From assembly GCA_047495785.1 (NCBI GenBank), contig JBLDXI010000004.1, positions 1,736,001 through 1,800,000 of the forward strand: a stretch of 64,000 nt of DNA, written 5' to 3'. Positions 1 to 14,800 of this stretch are shown piece by piece. The notes beneath the pieces were generated by a model. The model did no database searches, was not told where the DNA came from, and saw nothing but the letters and a program-made list of their open reading frames with translations. Both the position numbers and the translations under genes were made by a program. Numbering within the stretch: the first letter of the stretch is position 1; each line of letters begins with the position of its first letter. Origin of the DNA: Lepidodermella squamata. Lineage: Eukaryota; Gastrotricha.

Positions 1-671
1 AATTCGACAAAGCCGAGGAAGAAGCCTGGCAGAGATGACGTGGTTGAAGAACCGGCAAAGTCGAGAAACAAGACGAAACATGCGAAGCAAATGTCCGCTA
101 CTGGGTCGGTTACGGTTTTTATCGAACGTTTTCTATAATTCTTGTTTTATTTGCGCTTGTTTACAAATAAATTATAGTCTTAACCTAAAAGCAAGCTTTT
201 CCAGCGAATTCCGATCGGAGAGCAACTATTATCTGTTATCTGAATTGCCAAATGATAAACTCAACCGCCATTAAAACTAGCTCTCCAGCGACATTTTAGG
301 TAGCATTAACAATTTCAATAAGGTTGGTCAAGTGTTTTCAACTTTTTACATTCTTGCTGGTCACTGGCATCCGAGACTGCAGTTCAAAAGACCTCGCTGC
401 CTGGCAGTTTGACGCAAACGATTGGCAACGCCGTAGAACATGGCTCAGCTGAAAACGTATCGGTTTCGCTCGTCTTTTTCGAACCTGCAACAAGTCAAAA
501 TGGAGGAAAAAAGGCACAAAAATATAACGATATGTGTTATAGCATTCTAAAAATTCCTTTTTCAGTAATTTCATATCATTCGCATGTCCTATAATTCAGC
601 CATATACGAGAAATGAGCAGCGAACCCTATTAATAAAGAGACCCTTCCAAAACTTCGAGATATGTTAGTAA
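1..671. other. Intergenic, no supported gene
   Basis: Only short overlapping open frames are present, with no splice-consistent model, recognisable domain or RNA gene. The stretch ends at the target duplication of a small MITE that starts at 672. I see nothing else in it. Confidence 0.5.
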
Positions 672-834
672 CAGAGCTGGAAAACCTGCCGGATTTCCTA
701 CGCGCCGTTTTTTAAATTTCCTACTAAACTACCACTTCCTTCAACTTTTGACTGTTTCCTAAGCCAAAATTGCCTACTTTTCCCAAAATTTCCTACGCAC
801 CTGGTGCGTCATCTCTGCAAGTTTTCCAGCTCTG
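672..834. mobile_element. 163-bp hAT-like MITE
   Basis: The ends are inverted repeats: CAGAGCTGGAAAACCTGC on the left matches the reverse complement of the right end with one mismatch. The 8-bp direct repeat gttagtaa flanks it at 664-671 and 835-842. An 8-bp target duplication plus CAGAG termini is the hAT pattern. It has no coding capacity, so it would have been moved by an element elsewhere in the genome. Confidence 0.85.
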
Positions 835-1077
835 GTTAGTAACAAAAATCACGATTTCAATAATTATCAGTAATTTCTGAAAAAATCCTGCATTTTTTCT
901 AATTCAACCGCATCATATGGGAATCTAAGCCGGAGATATTAATGGGAAAGTCAGGAGCCAGAAGAATTCCAACATCCTTGCCTGCTATACCGTAAAATGC
1001 TGAATTCCCACGACTGATTACTGAAACGGAAATACTGAAGGGTCACAATTTTTAGAACACTACCCAATTTTGAAATA

Positions 1078-1508
1078 CCGTAAATGTTGAAATACTAGCC
1101 CGGGCTTCTAGATTTTCAATGTCCGAAAAAGGGTGAAAAACTGGGCTTCTATTCAAGGTGGGCTTCTATTCGAGATGGGCTTCTATTTGAGATGGGCTAA
1201 TAGAACCAAGTTAAGGGCAACCGTTCTAACTTTAATCAGCTCCTGGGAAAATTTCCGCCCCATCGTCGCTTTAATCACTGTTATTAATAGGCTCTCCTTC
1301 ATCATTAAAACCTCCATAATTTTCATTACGCTGAGATGAAGCTATAGAACCACTTGTTTTGGCGAAAAATGAGTCAACGAGTCACTTTGTTATGGCCGTA
1401 CTAATTTACGTAATAGCCCGGGCTACTATTCGAGATGGGTTTCTAGGTCAAGTATCGTTGCATGGGTGGGCTTTTATTCGTGATGGGCTAGTATTTGAAA
1501 ATTTACGG
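1078..1508. mobile_element. 431-bp TA-flanked MITE with internal motif repeats
   Basis: The left end CCGTAAATGTTGAAATACTA and the inverted right end agree at most of 24 positions. Dinucleotide TA lies on both sides (1076-1077, 1509-1510), as expected for Tc1/mariner-type target duplication. Inside, the motif GGGCTTCTATTCGAGATGG recurs several times near each end in degenerate form. It sits downstream of the EGF/lectin gene and may lie in its 3' region. No transposase is encoded. Confidence 0.8.
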
Positions 1509-1649
1509 TACCTAATTTCTTATATAACATTAGCGACTTATTAATTAAATTAATCATGAAAAATTGACATACAATATCTCAAGCTATGTAATAACACGGC
1601 CTCTTTGCTAACTCTTGCTAAGCTGTTAGTGTTTAGTCGGAACTTACAT

Positions 1650-5284
<3,635 letters not shown>

Positions 5285-6704
5285 TTGACGGTAAAATTGC
5301 GTATGTAAAACTCTAGATAGGGTCAACAACTTTTCAAATCAAAGCTCGAAATTAGCAGGAGTAGAATTCAGTCATAGAACGGGCAGATAAGCAAGCTACC
5401 TCCTTATGCCCCTCGTCCTTGTCCTACTTTTCCCTGTTTGAGCTCGTCCAAAAATCCGATAAATGAATCACAGCCCAGGGAAAAATAATGCATGATGGGT
5501 AGAAACAATCGCTAACAATCGGCCACTCACGTTCAAAATGTCGCTAATTAGGAGCCCGCAACTTTTCACGATGGATGGTAAGAAACCATAGATAAAAAAC
5601 ATACATTTATTTCAAAAATAAAAGATCAAATAAAATAATTGCAAAATAAAATAAAACAAATAAAGCAAACGAAGAAAGGTTGAATAATAATGCTAAATAT
5701 TATTCAAATTTTCAAAAGATAATGTAAAATGTATAGACTCGACAAAAAAAGGAATCACGCCATGGCTGCTTTTGCTGACTTCGTTTGAAAATCTCCCATA
5801 TTACCTTAAGAGCTCGTCGGAACAGCCTTTTAGCTTCATGCACTCCGAGAAGCTATTGCGCGATTTAGGTGCATCGCCGAAGCTAGAAGCAGGATCGTTG
5901 CTTGAAAACCATGTATCGGCGACTGCTGGCATGCAGTTATAAGCAAAGAGATCTGAATCCGTTCTTCGCGTTTAGCAAAACTTACTAAATGGCATGATGG
6001 CATGATGAACCCTCACTAAACTAACAGCTAGTTATTTAATTTGATAGGCTAAGGATCATGCTCAGCTTACAAACATTGAAGTTGAAGTCATCCGAGTCGG
6101 ATGGAGTTTTAGGACATCGCCTTGGTGGATGCATTTCTGGCATTTGAAAAGTAGGGCGAAATGAAGGGCGAAATGAAGGTAGCCGAAATGATAGCTTCAC
6201 CTACATATATCAGAGGAGGAGCGATTGTCCAATGAACGCGACACGTTTTTGCCGAACTCAAGACATCAGTTCACACTCACAGGTGGCGGCAGAGCCACTG
6301 AGATGACACCTGGGCCTGGGCCGCTCAGGTGTTATCAATCACGCTAATAAACTTGGGTGATAAACTTTATTGCCATGGCTATGCTCGTTTTCACACTAAC
6401 AACTCACTTTTATCCGCTTGGCCGAAATATTTTATACCTATACGAAAAAGCTATTGAGTCATTTGCATATGCTTTAAGGCTGTTATTGTAGGTCCCTTGC
6501 GATTCGTTTTCTCAAATTCGACCAATAGAGATAACTAGCTGTTTCAGCTAGACCCGTACTGGCGCCCTGATACACGAGGCACCCTTACTCAGTGCCTTTG
6601 AGTACTGAGCTGAGCATAAATCAGATATGTCGCCTCTATATGCAATTTCAAATGAAGACTTTTTCATTTCCTTTACCACATGTGTTAGGCATGGCAGGTC
6701 GTAG

Positions 6705-7105
6705 ATGGACAAACTCATCGATGCGGATTGCTATGGCTATGGCTACAACTGAGCTTGGTTGGTACAAAGCAACGCCTTGTGATCTTCGCTTGCCGCTAGC
6801 TGCCCCATCTCCTGCAGAATCCAAGCTGCTCTACTGCCAAGGTAGGGCCGATCGATTGGACTTACTAGAAGAACGCAGCCTGGGTTCGCATTTTCAACGT
6901 TAACCAACGCTTTCATGGTGTCAATGTTTTTTAGTTGTGATTACCCTGTGCTGTATACTCCATAGAGATGAGCCAACCATGCAAGAATGTATTCTCGTCG
7001 TCGGCATAAGTGCCCAAGCTTGGTTGGTCCAAGTCAACACCTCTTTTTCTCGTATCGCTAGCTACCGCGCCTCCTGCAGCATCCCATTTTTCTACCACTT
7101 GGATG
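6705..7105 (-). repeat. Two diverged copies of one segment, possibly old coding exons
   Basis: On the minus strand, about 6965-7105 and about 6705-6850 translate to alignable peptides. Both contain a D[SA]AG stretch, a run of A, S and R residues, and then a [LD]xQPS motif. The first lies in an open frame of about 50 codons. In the second the frame closes just before the match. DNA words such as AGCTTGGTTGGT and CTCCTGCAG recur in both. They may be duplicated exons of an unrecognised gene or a decayed repeat. Confidence 0.35.
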
Positions 7106-7709
7106 CACTCTACACTCTACCTAGTCCAATCAACTATGCAAGAAAAACGAGGCGGCTGGATTTTCATGAGAATCAGCCGACCTTGGTGATCAGCAAATAT
7201 CATTTGTCCAGCCTAAATGTTCGCGATTGGACCCGCTGTTATTTCTTTTATTCAATTTCATTTGATTCTTGTATAGTTGTGGCAATGTTTTATTGGATCT
7301 GAAATAATATGAGCTCCATAGAAGATTGAAGCGGAGCCATAACCGCTAAACGCTAAATAGGTGGTTTCCAGCATATCAAGCGTTGCAAAGACACCTATTT
7401 GAATAGAAACAGACGTCGCTAAGGAAAAAATCGATTCTATTCATTGATTCGTGATGAGCAATAGAGCATAGACTGTTACAGACACTGCATTTTCCCTGAG
7501 ATTTAATTCGAGCTGAATTAGCAAAGACCACTTTTCAGGTCACCTCATCCGCCCACTGTAATTCCCATCAATTTCTAAAATCGAAAACTCACTATTGCCC
7601 ATTTGAGAAAAATTGTTTATTCCCTGTTCACGGGGTTTCAATCACATATTATAATTGTTCCTGTTGCTCGAACTGTTCAAAATGACTTAAAAACGCTATA
7701 ACCTAATAC

Positions 7710-7936
7710 CGGGTCCCCTACAAAGTAGAGAAAATTTAGCAAAACGCTTCAAAGCAGCAAAATAAAAATGGCTTCAGATTAAAATACTATCATTAATTCG
7801 AAACATGCTGATCATTGCACAACACTCTACATATATTAATTTTTTGTGAGAGTTCTTTAAAGCCATTTGGTCTGGTGTGTGCGCCATTTGTTGCATTATA
7901 CTTTCTTTGAAGCCTTTAACTTTGTAGGAGACCCGT
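7710..7936. mobile_element. About 227-bp inverted-repeat element (MITE)
   Basis: The left end GGGTCCCCTACAAAGT matches the inverted right end GGGTCTCCTACAAAGT with one mismatch, and a second inverted match (GCTTCAAAG) lies further in. The flanks do not show an unambiguous target duplication, so the family is not assigned. There is no coding potential. Confidence 0.6.
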
Positions 7937-8656
7937 CATTTTTCGCAAAAATGTCATTTTTCTTACATTTCGAGCTCAGATCTGCCGTAATATAACGAAT
8001 TTGTGGTCAATCAGAGATCAGCGTATCTTTAGCCTCTGCTTTGCAATTCGATTCAAATTCAAGTCAAATGAGCCAGCTTCTGATATATCGTTTGAGATCA
8101 AATGGGCCTTTTGTCGCCCGGGAAATTTATATTTAGCAGTGAGAATTTAGCACTTGATTCCGCAGATGAATCCCGCCCGCCACCACAGCACCAGTAGTGA
8201 TTCGTTGGCTCCGTTCTCTCTGCTTGAGAATAAATAAAGGCGATAATTCAAGTATCATATTAGCTATTAGCGATGCTGTCCGACTGTCCGACTGTAGAGA
8301 CCCGCGGTCATTCAGGATTCGGTGGCCTCGGGCCTCGGCCCATCCATTCGACGAATTTTCGAATTTTTCAACCGATACTGCTACCAAGTGCTATGATGCT
8401 ACTCCGTTCTTTGCGATGGTCCTAACTGTCGGTTTAAAACAGCGACGCACAAGCATTCAAAATTTATGACAAAACATTCGTCGTAAGATCTTTGTCTTCG
8501 TCTTCAAAGCCATCATTAACTATTCATAGCAGTATAAGACATCGCTGCTTAGTGTTATCATCGGATGAATAAATCCCTGGCACACAATGACGATTTCTTC
8601 GAGAAAGCCCTTCAGATTTCTCCCTTGATGGATTAATAATGCATAAGGAATTTCGT

Positions 8657-8663
8657 TATAAAA
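8657..8663 (+). promoter_or_regulatory. TATA box candidate
   Basis: TATAAAA lies 43 bp upstream of the start codon at 8706, leaving room for a very short 5' leader. The paralogous gene at 11855 has no equally clear TATA box. Confidence 0.5.
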
Positions 8664-8705
8664 TCTCGCAGTGAACTTGAAAAATGACGAATCTCGAGTT
8701 GGAAC

Positions 8706-11462
8706 ATGATACTCATAGCTTTGCTAGCTGTTTTCAGTCTCGCTTCGGCGGAAATGGTGTTCCGAGGGCGATGCACGCGCCTCATGCAGACCTCCGAGTC
8801 GTTCATCACCCTCGACCTGGGTGATCTCGTACTGAATCGCTACATCATTTTCCCGATCGTAACAGCTGTGTCTCAAGAGAACTGCGGCACTCGTTGCCTG
8901 TCCTCCGGCGATCCGCCCTGCCGAAGTGCGTTCTACGAGTCGTACAACAGAACCTGCGTCCTGCTGAGAGCTTTTCAAACGCAAGCCCTTGAATTCGACC
9001 GTCCTGAAGGGGCGAGTAGGCCGAGCCGCGGGGTTCTCATCTCAGCGGCTAGCATAACCGACAGTGGCGTGACAGACCGTCTGAATGGCGTCGAAGGCTG
9101 CAAGGAATTTTGCCCATTGCCTGGTCAGACTACCGAGGAAAGCGTGGCGCCGGTTTGCGTCAAGGATTGCGATGACTCCAAAACGTACTGCGCGGGTAAA
9201 AAGACGGAGAAATGCCTCGTTTACAATTTTGTAATAATTTTTCGACAGGTGAGGAATACGGCTGTGTGGAATACCCACGGCAGTCTGTATACTTGCAGTA
9301 CAGCGCGATCAGGTCTGGCAATGTAATCGCGGTAAGACCCGTCGATCTCTGAACACCTCGAAATTTTGAATTTGACTTTGAAAATGAAGTCTGGAACGTT
9401 TGTGAAACTGTACGATTTCACGCACATTCGAGTCACGCTGAATTTTCCTTGGTAAGAAACTGAAGATTTCCAACTCGAGTTCGACTCATCAGTTGCATGC
9501 CTTAGGTATTCGAGCAGCCAAGGCACCACAGGACGAGAAGTTGCTTACATCGACGTCACCCTTGCTGGGATGAAATGCCAAGGCGAAAGAGGGTTTGTTT
9601 TAAGATATCCAATTCATCACTCTATACAAAAGTTTGATAATTCAAATTTCAGATTTGCCCATCACATCGGCAAAGACATGAAAAACATTGGAACGGATTT
9701 AACATCGAACCCGGGTCAAACTATTGCAGGTATTCAGCGTGATTCAATCAACACTCATTTTCACAAAGGACTCATTCTTTGAAGGGGAAATGCTGTGTAC
9801 GAATACTGAAATTGCGAGTGGTAGCCGAAGTTTTTCGGTTAACTTGCGCCGCGAGCAAACTCAGCAGATGTCGGTACTGCTGGGTGCGACTTTCAGCAGC
9901 TACTCATCACCGGCGTTCATCTACTTTGAAGAGTTCATCCCATCGGCATACTTCTTCAAAACAGGTTATAGTGCTGCGTTATTTATTTTCGAAGAAAGTG
10001 CTTGGCTGACCTTGGCTGAAATTTCAGATGACACTGCTAGATGCCAATCTGCCACTGTTTACAACACGCATTCCGAGCAATTCCAGGAATCCTTCCCGTA
10101 CCAGAGAGGAGAGGTCCTTACTCCTTATGTAAGACAAAGTCCTTATGAAATTTACTAACGTAGCATTCATCATTGTACTAAGAATTACCCATATTTTAGG
10201 GTAATTTATTCAGTTTTTTATTAATCCCGAAGTCATAATTCTAGGCTGGGAAATTTCAAAAGTCCGCTATCAGTTAGGCCCTGTGAATTTCTGTGAATTT
10301 AATAAATTTTGATCACAGCGCATATTAAAATTCAAGAAGCGAAGTGAGACTTCGCTGTTTCGAATTTACTGGCACGCCAAAGTGATGTTCGACGTTTACC
10401 GGCGATGCCTGCGTGTTTTCGCGACAATCAACGGCCGCCAGTGCACGGACCCGGCGCCCATCCAGCAGACGTTCTACCAATGGCAGCAACACTCGAGCAC
10501 TGGGTGTCGGCAAAACACAGCCGCAACGACCTTAAACCGTAAAGAAGCATTTAGACACCCAAAAATCGAAATAATTTCTTTCATTTCAGTCGATGGCGTT
10601 TGCCGAAATTTACCAGCGGGTAAATATGATATCAACATTTTTGTGGACCAGTTGTGCATCGACTTTGGGCCAGATCTTGAGAGGTAACTATTAAGACTCG
10701 AGATGGCCTCTAAGATAATGATTTCTCTTAGTTTCATCGAGGTTAACATTGGAAATAGCCAGCCGTCGCAGCTGTTGGTTGAAGAGATTCGGGAAAACCT
10801 ACCAACTAACGGTTTGCTACTATCGGACGGCAGCCTAGTCGATTTGCCGTACTTCAATCGCAAGTACTGGACCTTCACCGGCAGTTGTCGCCACAGCGGT
10901 GACTGCTCAGGTGGCACGTGCCTCACTACGCCATGCGTTAATCGAGCTTTCCAGGCGTTTTCTTGGACGAAGCTGCACGACACGTCAGCGATTCACGTCA
11001 AGTGGTACGGAGGCCAGTACATGGGCACGGATGTGCTGTTCTCGGATTACCTTACAGATATCTTACGCTGGTACATCATGTTCAACGGCGCCGAGTGCAG
11101 ATCGCCGACCAAAATCGAGAGTCAGATGATTATGAACGCGAACTACCACGGCTTCAGAACAAGCCGGCCGACTTACGGTAAATGCTAACTGAATTCACTT
11201 GCTTACTGAAAATGAAGCTGTTGTTTAATTCTAGTCGAAGGCATTTGCGATATGCCAATCCAAGCCGGTCTTGTCAATTTGACGATACATTACGGCGTGA
11301 AATCGAACGCCTATCCATATTTGCGTTACGAAAGCGGTGAGCTGTGTTACTCATCTAAATTATCGAATTTTCCTTAAATTTTTGACTTTCCTCGAAACAG
11401 GAATAGGAACCGGTGGAACGTCTTACTTCATGGTCGAGGAAATATTTCCAAAACGTCTGTAA
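8706..11462 (+). CDS. Secreted PAN-like, triple CTHRC1-like domain protein (copy 1)
   Basis: Twelve exons: 8706-9195, 9249-9331, 9390-9451, 9506-9592, 9653-9729, 9785-9964, 10028-10128, 10319-10538, 10590-10683, 10732-11177, 11235-11336, 11401-11462. They sum to 2004 nt, giving 667 aa with no internal stop. Residues 1-16 form a signal peptide. A cysteine-rich PAN/Apple-like region follows (about 17-100; C-GTRC, PPC, RTC), then a CxKDCDDSKxYC segment. Three tandem modules then resemble the C-terminal domain of CTHRC1: an R-x-hydrophobic-NG-x-C strand, an E-G-[IV]-C turn and a terminal [IV]EE[IVF]xP motif. The best is the third (FNGAEC, VEGIC, FMVEEIFP). This points to an extracellular glycoprotein or matrix role; CTHRC1 itself is a secreted glycoprotein linked to Wnt signalling, but that role cannot be carried over. 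The next gene downstream is its tandem paralogue. Confidence 0.88.
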
Positions 11463-11467
11463 ATAAA
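11462..11467 (+). terminator. Poly(A) signal overlapping the stop codon
   Basis: AATAAA begins at the last base of the TAA stop (11460-11462), implying an extremely short 3' UTR. The paralogue instead has its signal about 70 bp past the stop. Confidence 0.6.
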
Positions 11468-11854
11468 CGGTTATGAAATGCGACAAACTAATCTCTATCC
11501 TTTGCTTATATTCCTTGCCAAAAATAATTTATGAGATCGATGAGTGAATCTCAAAGAATAAAGCTTAACTTTATGCAGAATTCATGACGAGAAGAAAAGG
11601 AGCGGCGGGCTACCTGTGGATACCATTAATAAAAAATGACACTGTCCAAGTGCAGAAAATTGCGAGGTATGATTTCAACATTCAGCCAATCAATACCCGC
11701 TATTGTTCTAAGCGCTAAATCGAACTTCTCTCCTCAGAGAAAAAATGATATATTTTCTCAAAGAGATTTGGGCATGAATATTTTATTAAGAAGCATCGCT
11801 TGCAGGAAGGAAAATCTGGTAGAACCGAGTTTTTGCTTCAAGTAGCTGAAAAAA
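11468..11854. other. Spacer between tandem paralogues
   Basis: A 387-bp gap separates the two CTHRC1-like genes. It contains no repeat or TATA box that I recognise and must hold the second gene's promoter. Confidence 0.4.
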
Positions 11855-14800
11855 ATGAATACGAAGCTAGCTGTGTTGTTACTGGCCTGTGTGCTAAGCT
11901 ATGCCTCGGCTGAAATGGTGTTCCGAGGACAATGCACGCGCCTGATGCAGACCGTCGAGTCGTTCATGACCCTCGACCTCAGCGACGTGGTCTTCGGCCG
12001 TTACGCTATCTACCCGTACCAGACCGTGCCCGACCAGACCAGCTGTGCCACGCGGTGCTTGTCCTCGCCCAACCCACCGTGCCGCACTGCTTTCTACGAA
12101 CCCTACAATCGCACCTGCATTCTGATGCGAGCGACCAAGGTCCAGGCTCGGGATTTAGACCGGCCTGAGGGCGCTACCACCCCACTACGGGGTATCCTGA
12201 TCTCGGCGGTTAGTCTGACGGAGGGCGGGGTGACGGATCGTGGCAACGGGGTACAGGACTGTTCTGACATCTGCCCAGCCGTGTCTGATGGCTCAGTGAC
12301 GCCCGTCTGCATCAAAGATTGCGACAACTCAAAGTCGTACTGCGCCGGTGAAGAGTACGGCTGCATGGAATACCCGCGTCAGGTGCTTTTCATGCAGTAC
12401 ACCAGCCAAGTGTGGGGCGGCAGCTTCGTCATCAAGGTAAGTAACCTCGTTCGAAACATCCTGGGGTTCAATTGTCCCCCATGGGCTGAAAAATGAAGTG
12501 TTGATAAGCTTAAGCACTTTGGGAAATCAGAAACCAACATTGAGAAACACTTGAATTTTGCCAAAAAAATTATATTTTGCTGTCGAGGATCCTGGTTACA
12601 GAATTGAACATGAATTTTGTTCGCTTAGTCTGGTAGTTTTAACAAGCTGTACGATTTCACGCATATGCGAATAACTCTCGGCTTCACTTGGTAAGTCTTT
12701 TGTAACCCCACGTTATCCTCGTCGTCTGATCAATGTGAAAACATTAGGTTCTACTCGGGCCAGCCTACAACCGGGCGAGAAGTTGCGTACATCGACGTGA
12801 CACTGGCTGGTTCGAAGTGCCTGGGCGATGCCGGCTACTCGCACCAAATCGGCAAAGACATTAAGACGACGGGCACGAGCCTTGTGTCGAGGATCGGCTT
12901 CAACATTGGCGGCGAAATGGCGTGCACGGGCGTCGACATTCCGGACGGCTCGCGGTCGTACGAAATTGCCGTGCGCCGCGAGCAGTCAGGTTCTGGGACT
13001 GTCAATATCGGCGCCGAATTCAGCACCTACAACAATCCAGCTTTCATCTACTTCGAAGAGTTCGTCCCAGCCTCTTATCTCTTTAAAACAGGTTAAATAG
13101 CCGAGATAATTCGATGATCTTTTAAATTCTTGGTTTTTGAAGATGACACTGCTAAGTGCCAATCCGCGACAGTTTACAACACGGTGGCGGAGCAATTCCA
13201 AGCCAGTGTTCCCTACACCAAAGGCGAATTGCCGACGCCTTATGTGAGTTTCCTTGCTCTTATTCGGTGAATTGTGTACAAATCAGTGTATTATACCAAC
13301 CGGTTTTTATTCTGAAAAAACCGACCACCGGTTTAAACCAGTTTATTCCGGTAAAAAACACCGGTTTTTATTAATTTTACTAAACATATAGGATTTGGCC
13401 AAGTAGAGAGTCCAACAGCTCAAATTCCTTAGCTCACATCAACATTTCGACTGCACCACGTTAATCTACGCGTAAAACTGCATAGTTTGATGTATTACTC
13501 GCCTATTATTATGAAAAAAATAGCCAAAATTTCTTGGATGCAATAAAGCAATAAAAATTAAAAAAATTGGTAATTATCTCCGGATCTAGGATAGCTATGA
13601 AAATTCTGAAAAAGGGATTGAATTCCCCGTGCAAACTTTAACCCTCTGGGGTTTCTAAGGGGGATCTTGAGATCAAAAGACGCGGTTTTGCCGATTCTTT
13701 TGAAAAAAAGTTTTTTACCATCTCCCGCTTGTCAATTAAATAACCGGAAGTGAATTTTGATTTTGCAATATTTTCTTTATTTTAACGAATTTCGCAGAGA
13801 AATTTGGCTTATATGGGTAATCTGAGGCGCTGAACACGCTGAGCGCATCAGTTTCTTCACTGGGATTATCGATTGTCGATTCATGGTGAATGATTGATTT
13901 TGAATTTTCTGAAAATTAAACATTTTTTGAATATACCTGAAAATCTTGCATGACAAATGACCCTTCACAACAAGAATTAGCGATGACTATGATAACTAAT
14001 GCAATACCTGATCTCGTGACTGCATCTGGTGTCAAGACTTTGAGCTAGGACGACACATTTTCTATGCTTCTTTACCGTCTAGTCCTTGAATGTGAATGTT
14101 TGAATAAAAACCGCGGTTTTAATAGAATGAAAAAAAACCGGTTTATACCGGTGCCGGTATAAACCGGTATAAACTGGTAAGAGTTTAAACCGAATACACT
14201 GGTACAAATAACTGATAAGAATGAGAATATGAAAGCTATTTATGGAATATTTCATTGAAAAATTGATTTTTACGAAATTCCATTCGAATTAAATGTCTAT
14301 GAGAAGATAGCAGAAAAATTTTGGCTAGGTTCCAGGTCATCACTAGCCAATTTTACTAATTGGAAATTATTTTTTAATAAAGAATACTCTTATCAATGAT
14401 TCCTTACCTAATTCGAGCCAGAATTCGTCGAAATTGAATCGAAATATTTGCTGGAAAAAGGTTCATTTATTGATTTCGGGCCTAATGCAGGGCCCTACCA
14501 CTTTCAAAGCGTCCAAATGGGCCTAAACTCCGATAACAAAGACCTAAGTCAAATCATCACTTAATTTCATTAGCAAACAACTGCATTTTTCGAATTTTGA
14601 CTTTTCAGCAAATTCTCAAGTACAAGAAACGAAGTGACACATCGCTGCTTCGAATTTACTGGCACGCGAAGCTGATGTTCGACGTTTACCGACGATGCCT
14701 GCGCGTCTTCGCGACTATCAACGGCCGCCAGTGCACGAACCCGGCGCCTATCCAGCAGACTCAGTACAAGTGGCAGGAGCACACGGGAACCGGCTGCCGA

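Larger units (their letters stand above)
5285..8655. other. Intergenic region between lectin gene and paralogue pair
   Basis: This 3.4 kb spacer has no convincing gene. It holds an AT-rich stretch (5590-5720), a pair of diverged related segments (about 6705-7105) and a small inverted-repeat element (7710-7936), each listed separately. The upstream regions of the two flanking genes, which are transcribed away from each other, must lie here. No promoter was recognised for the minus-strand gene. Confidence 0.45.
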
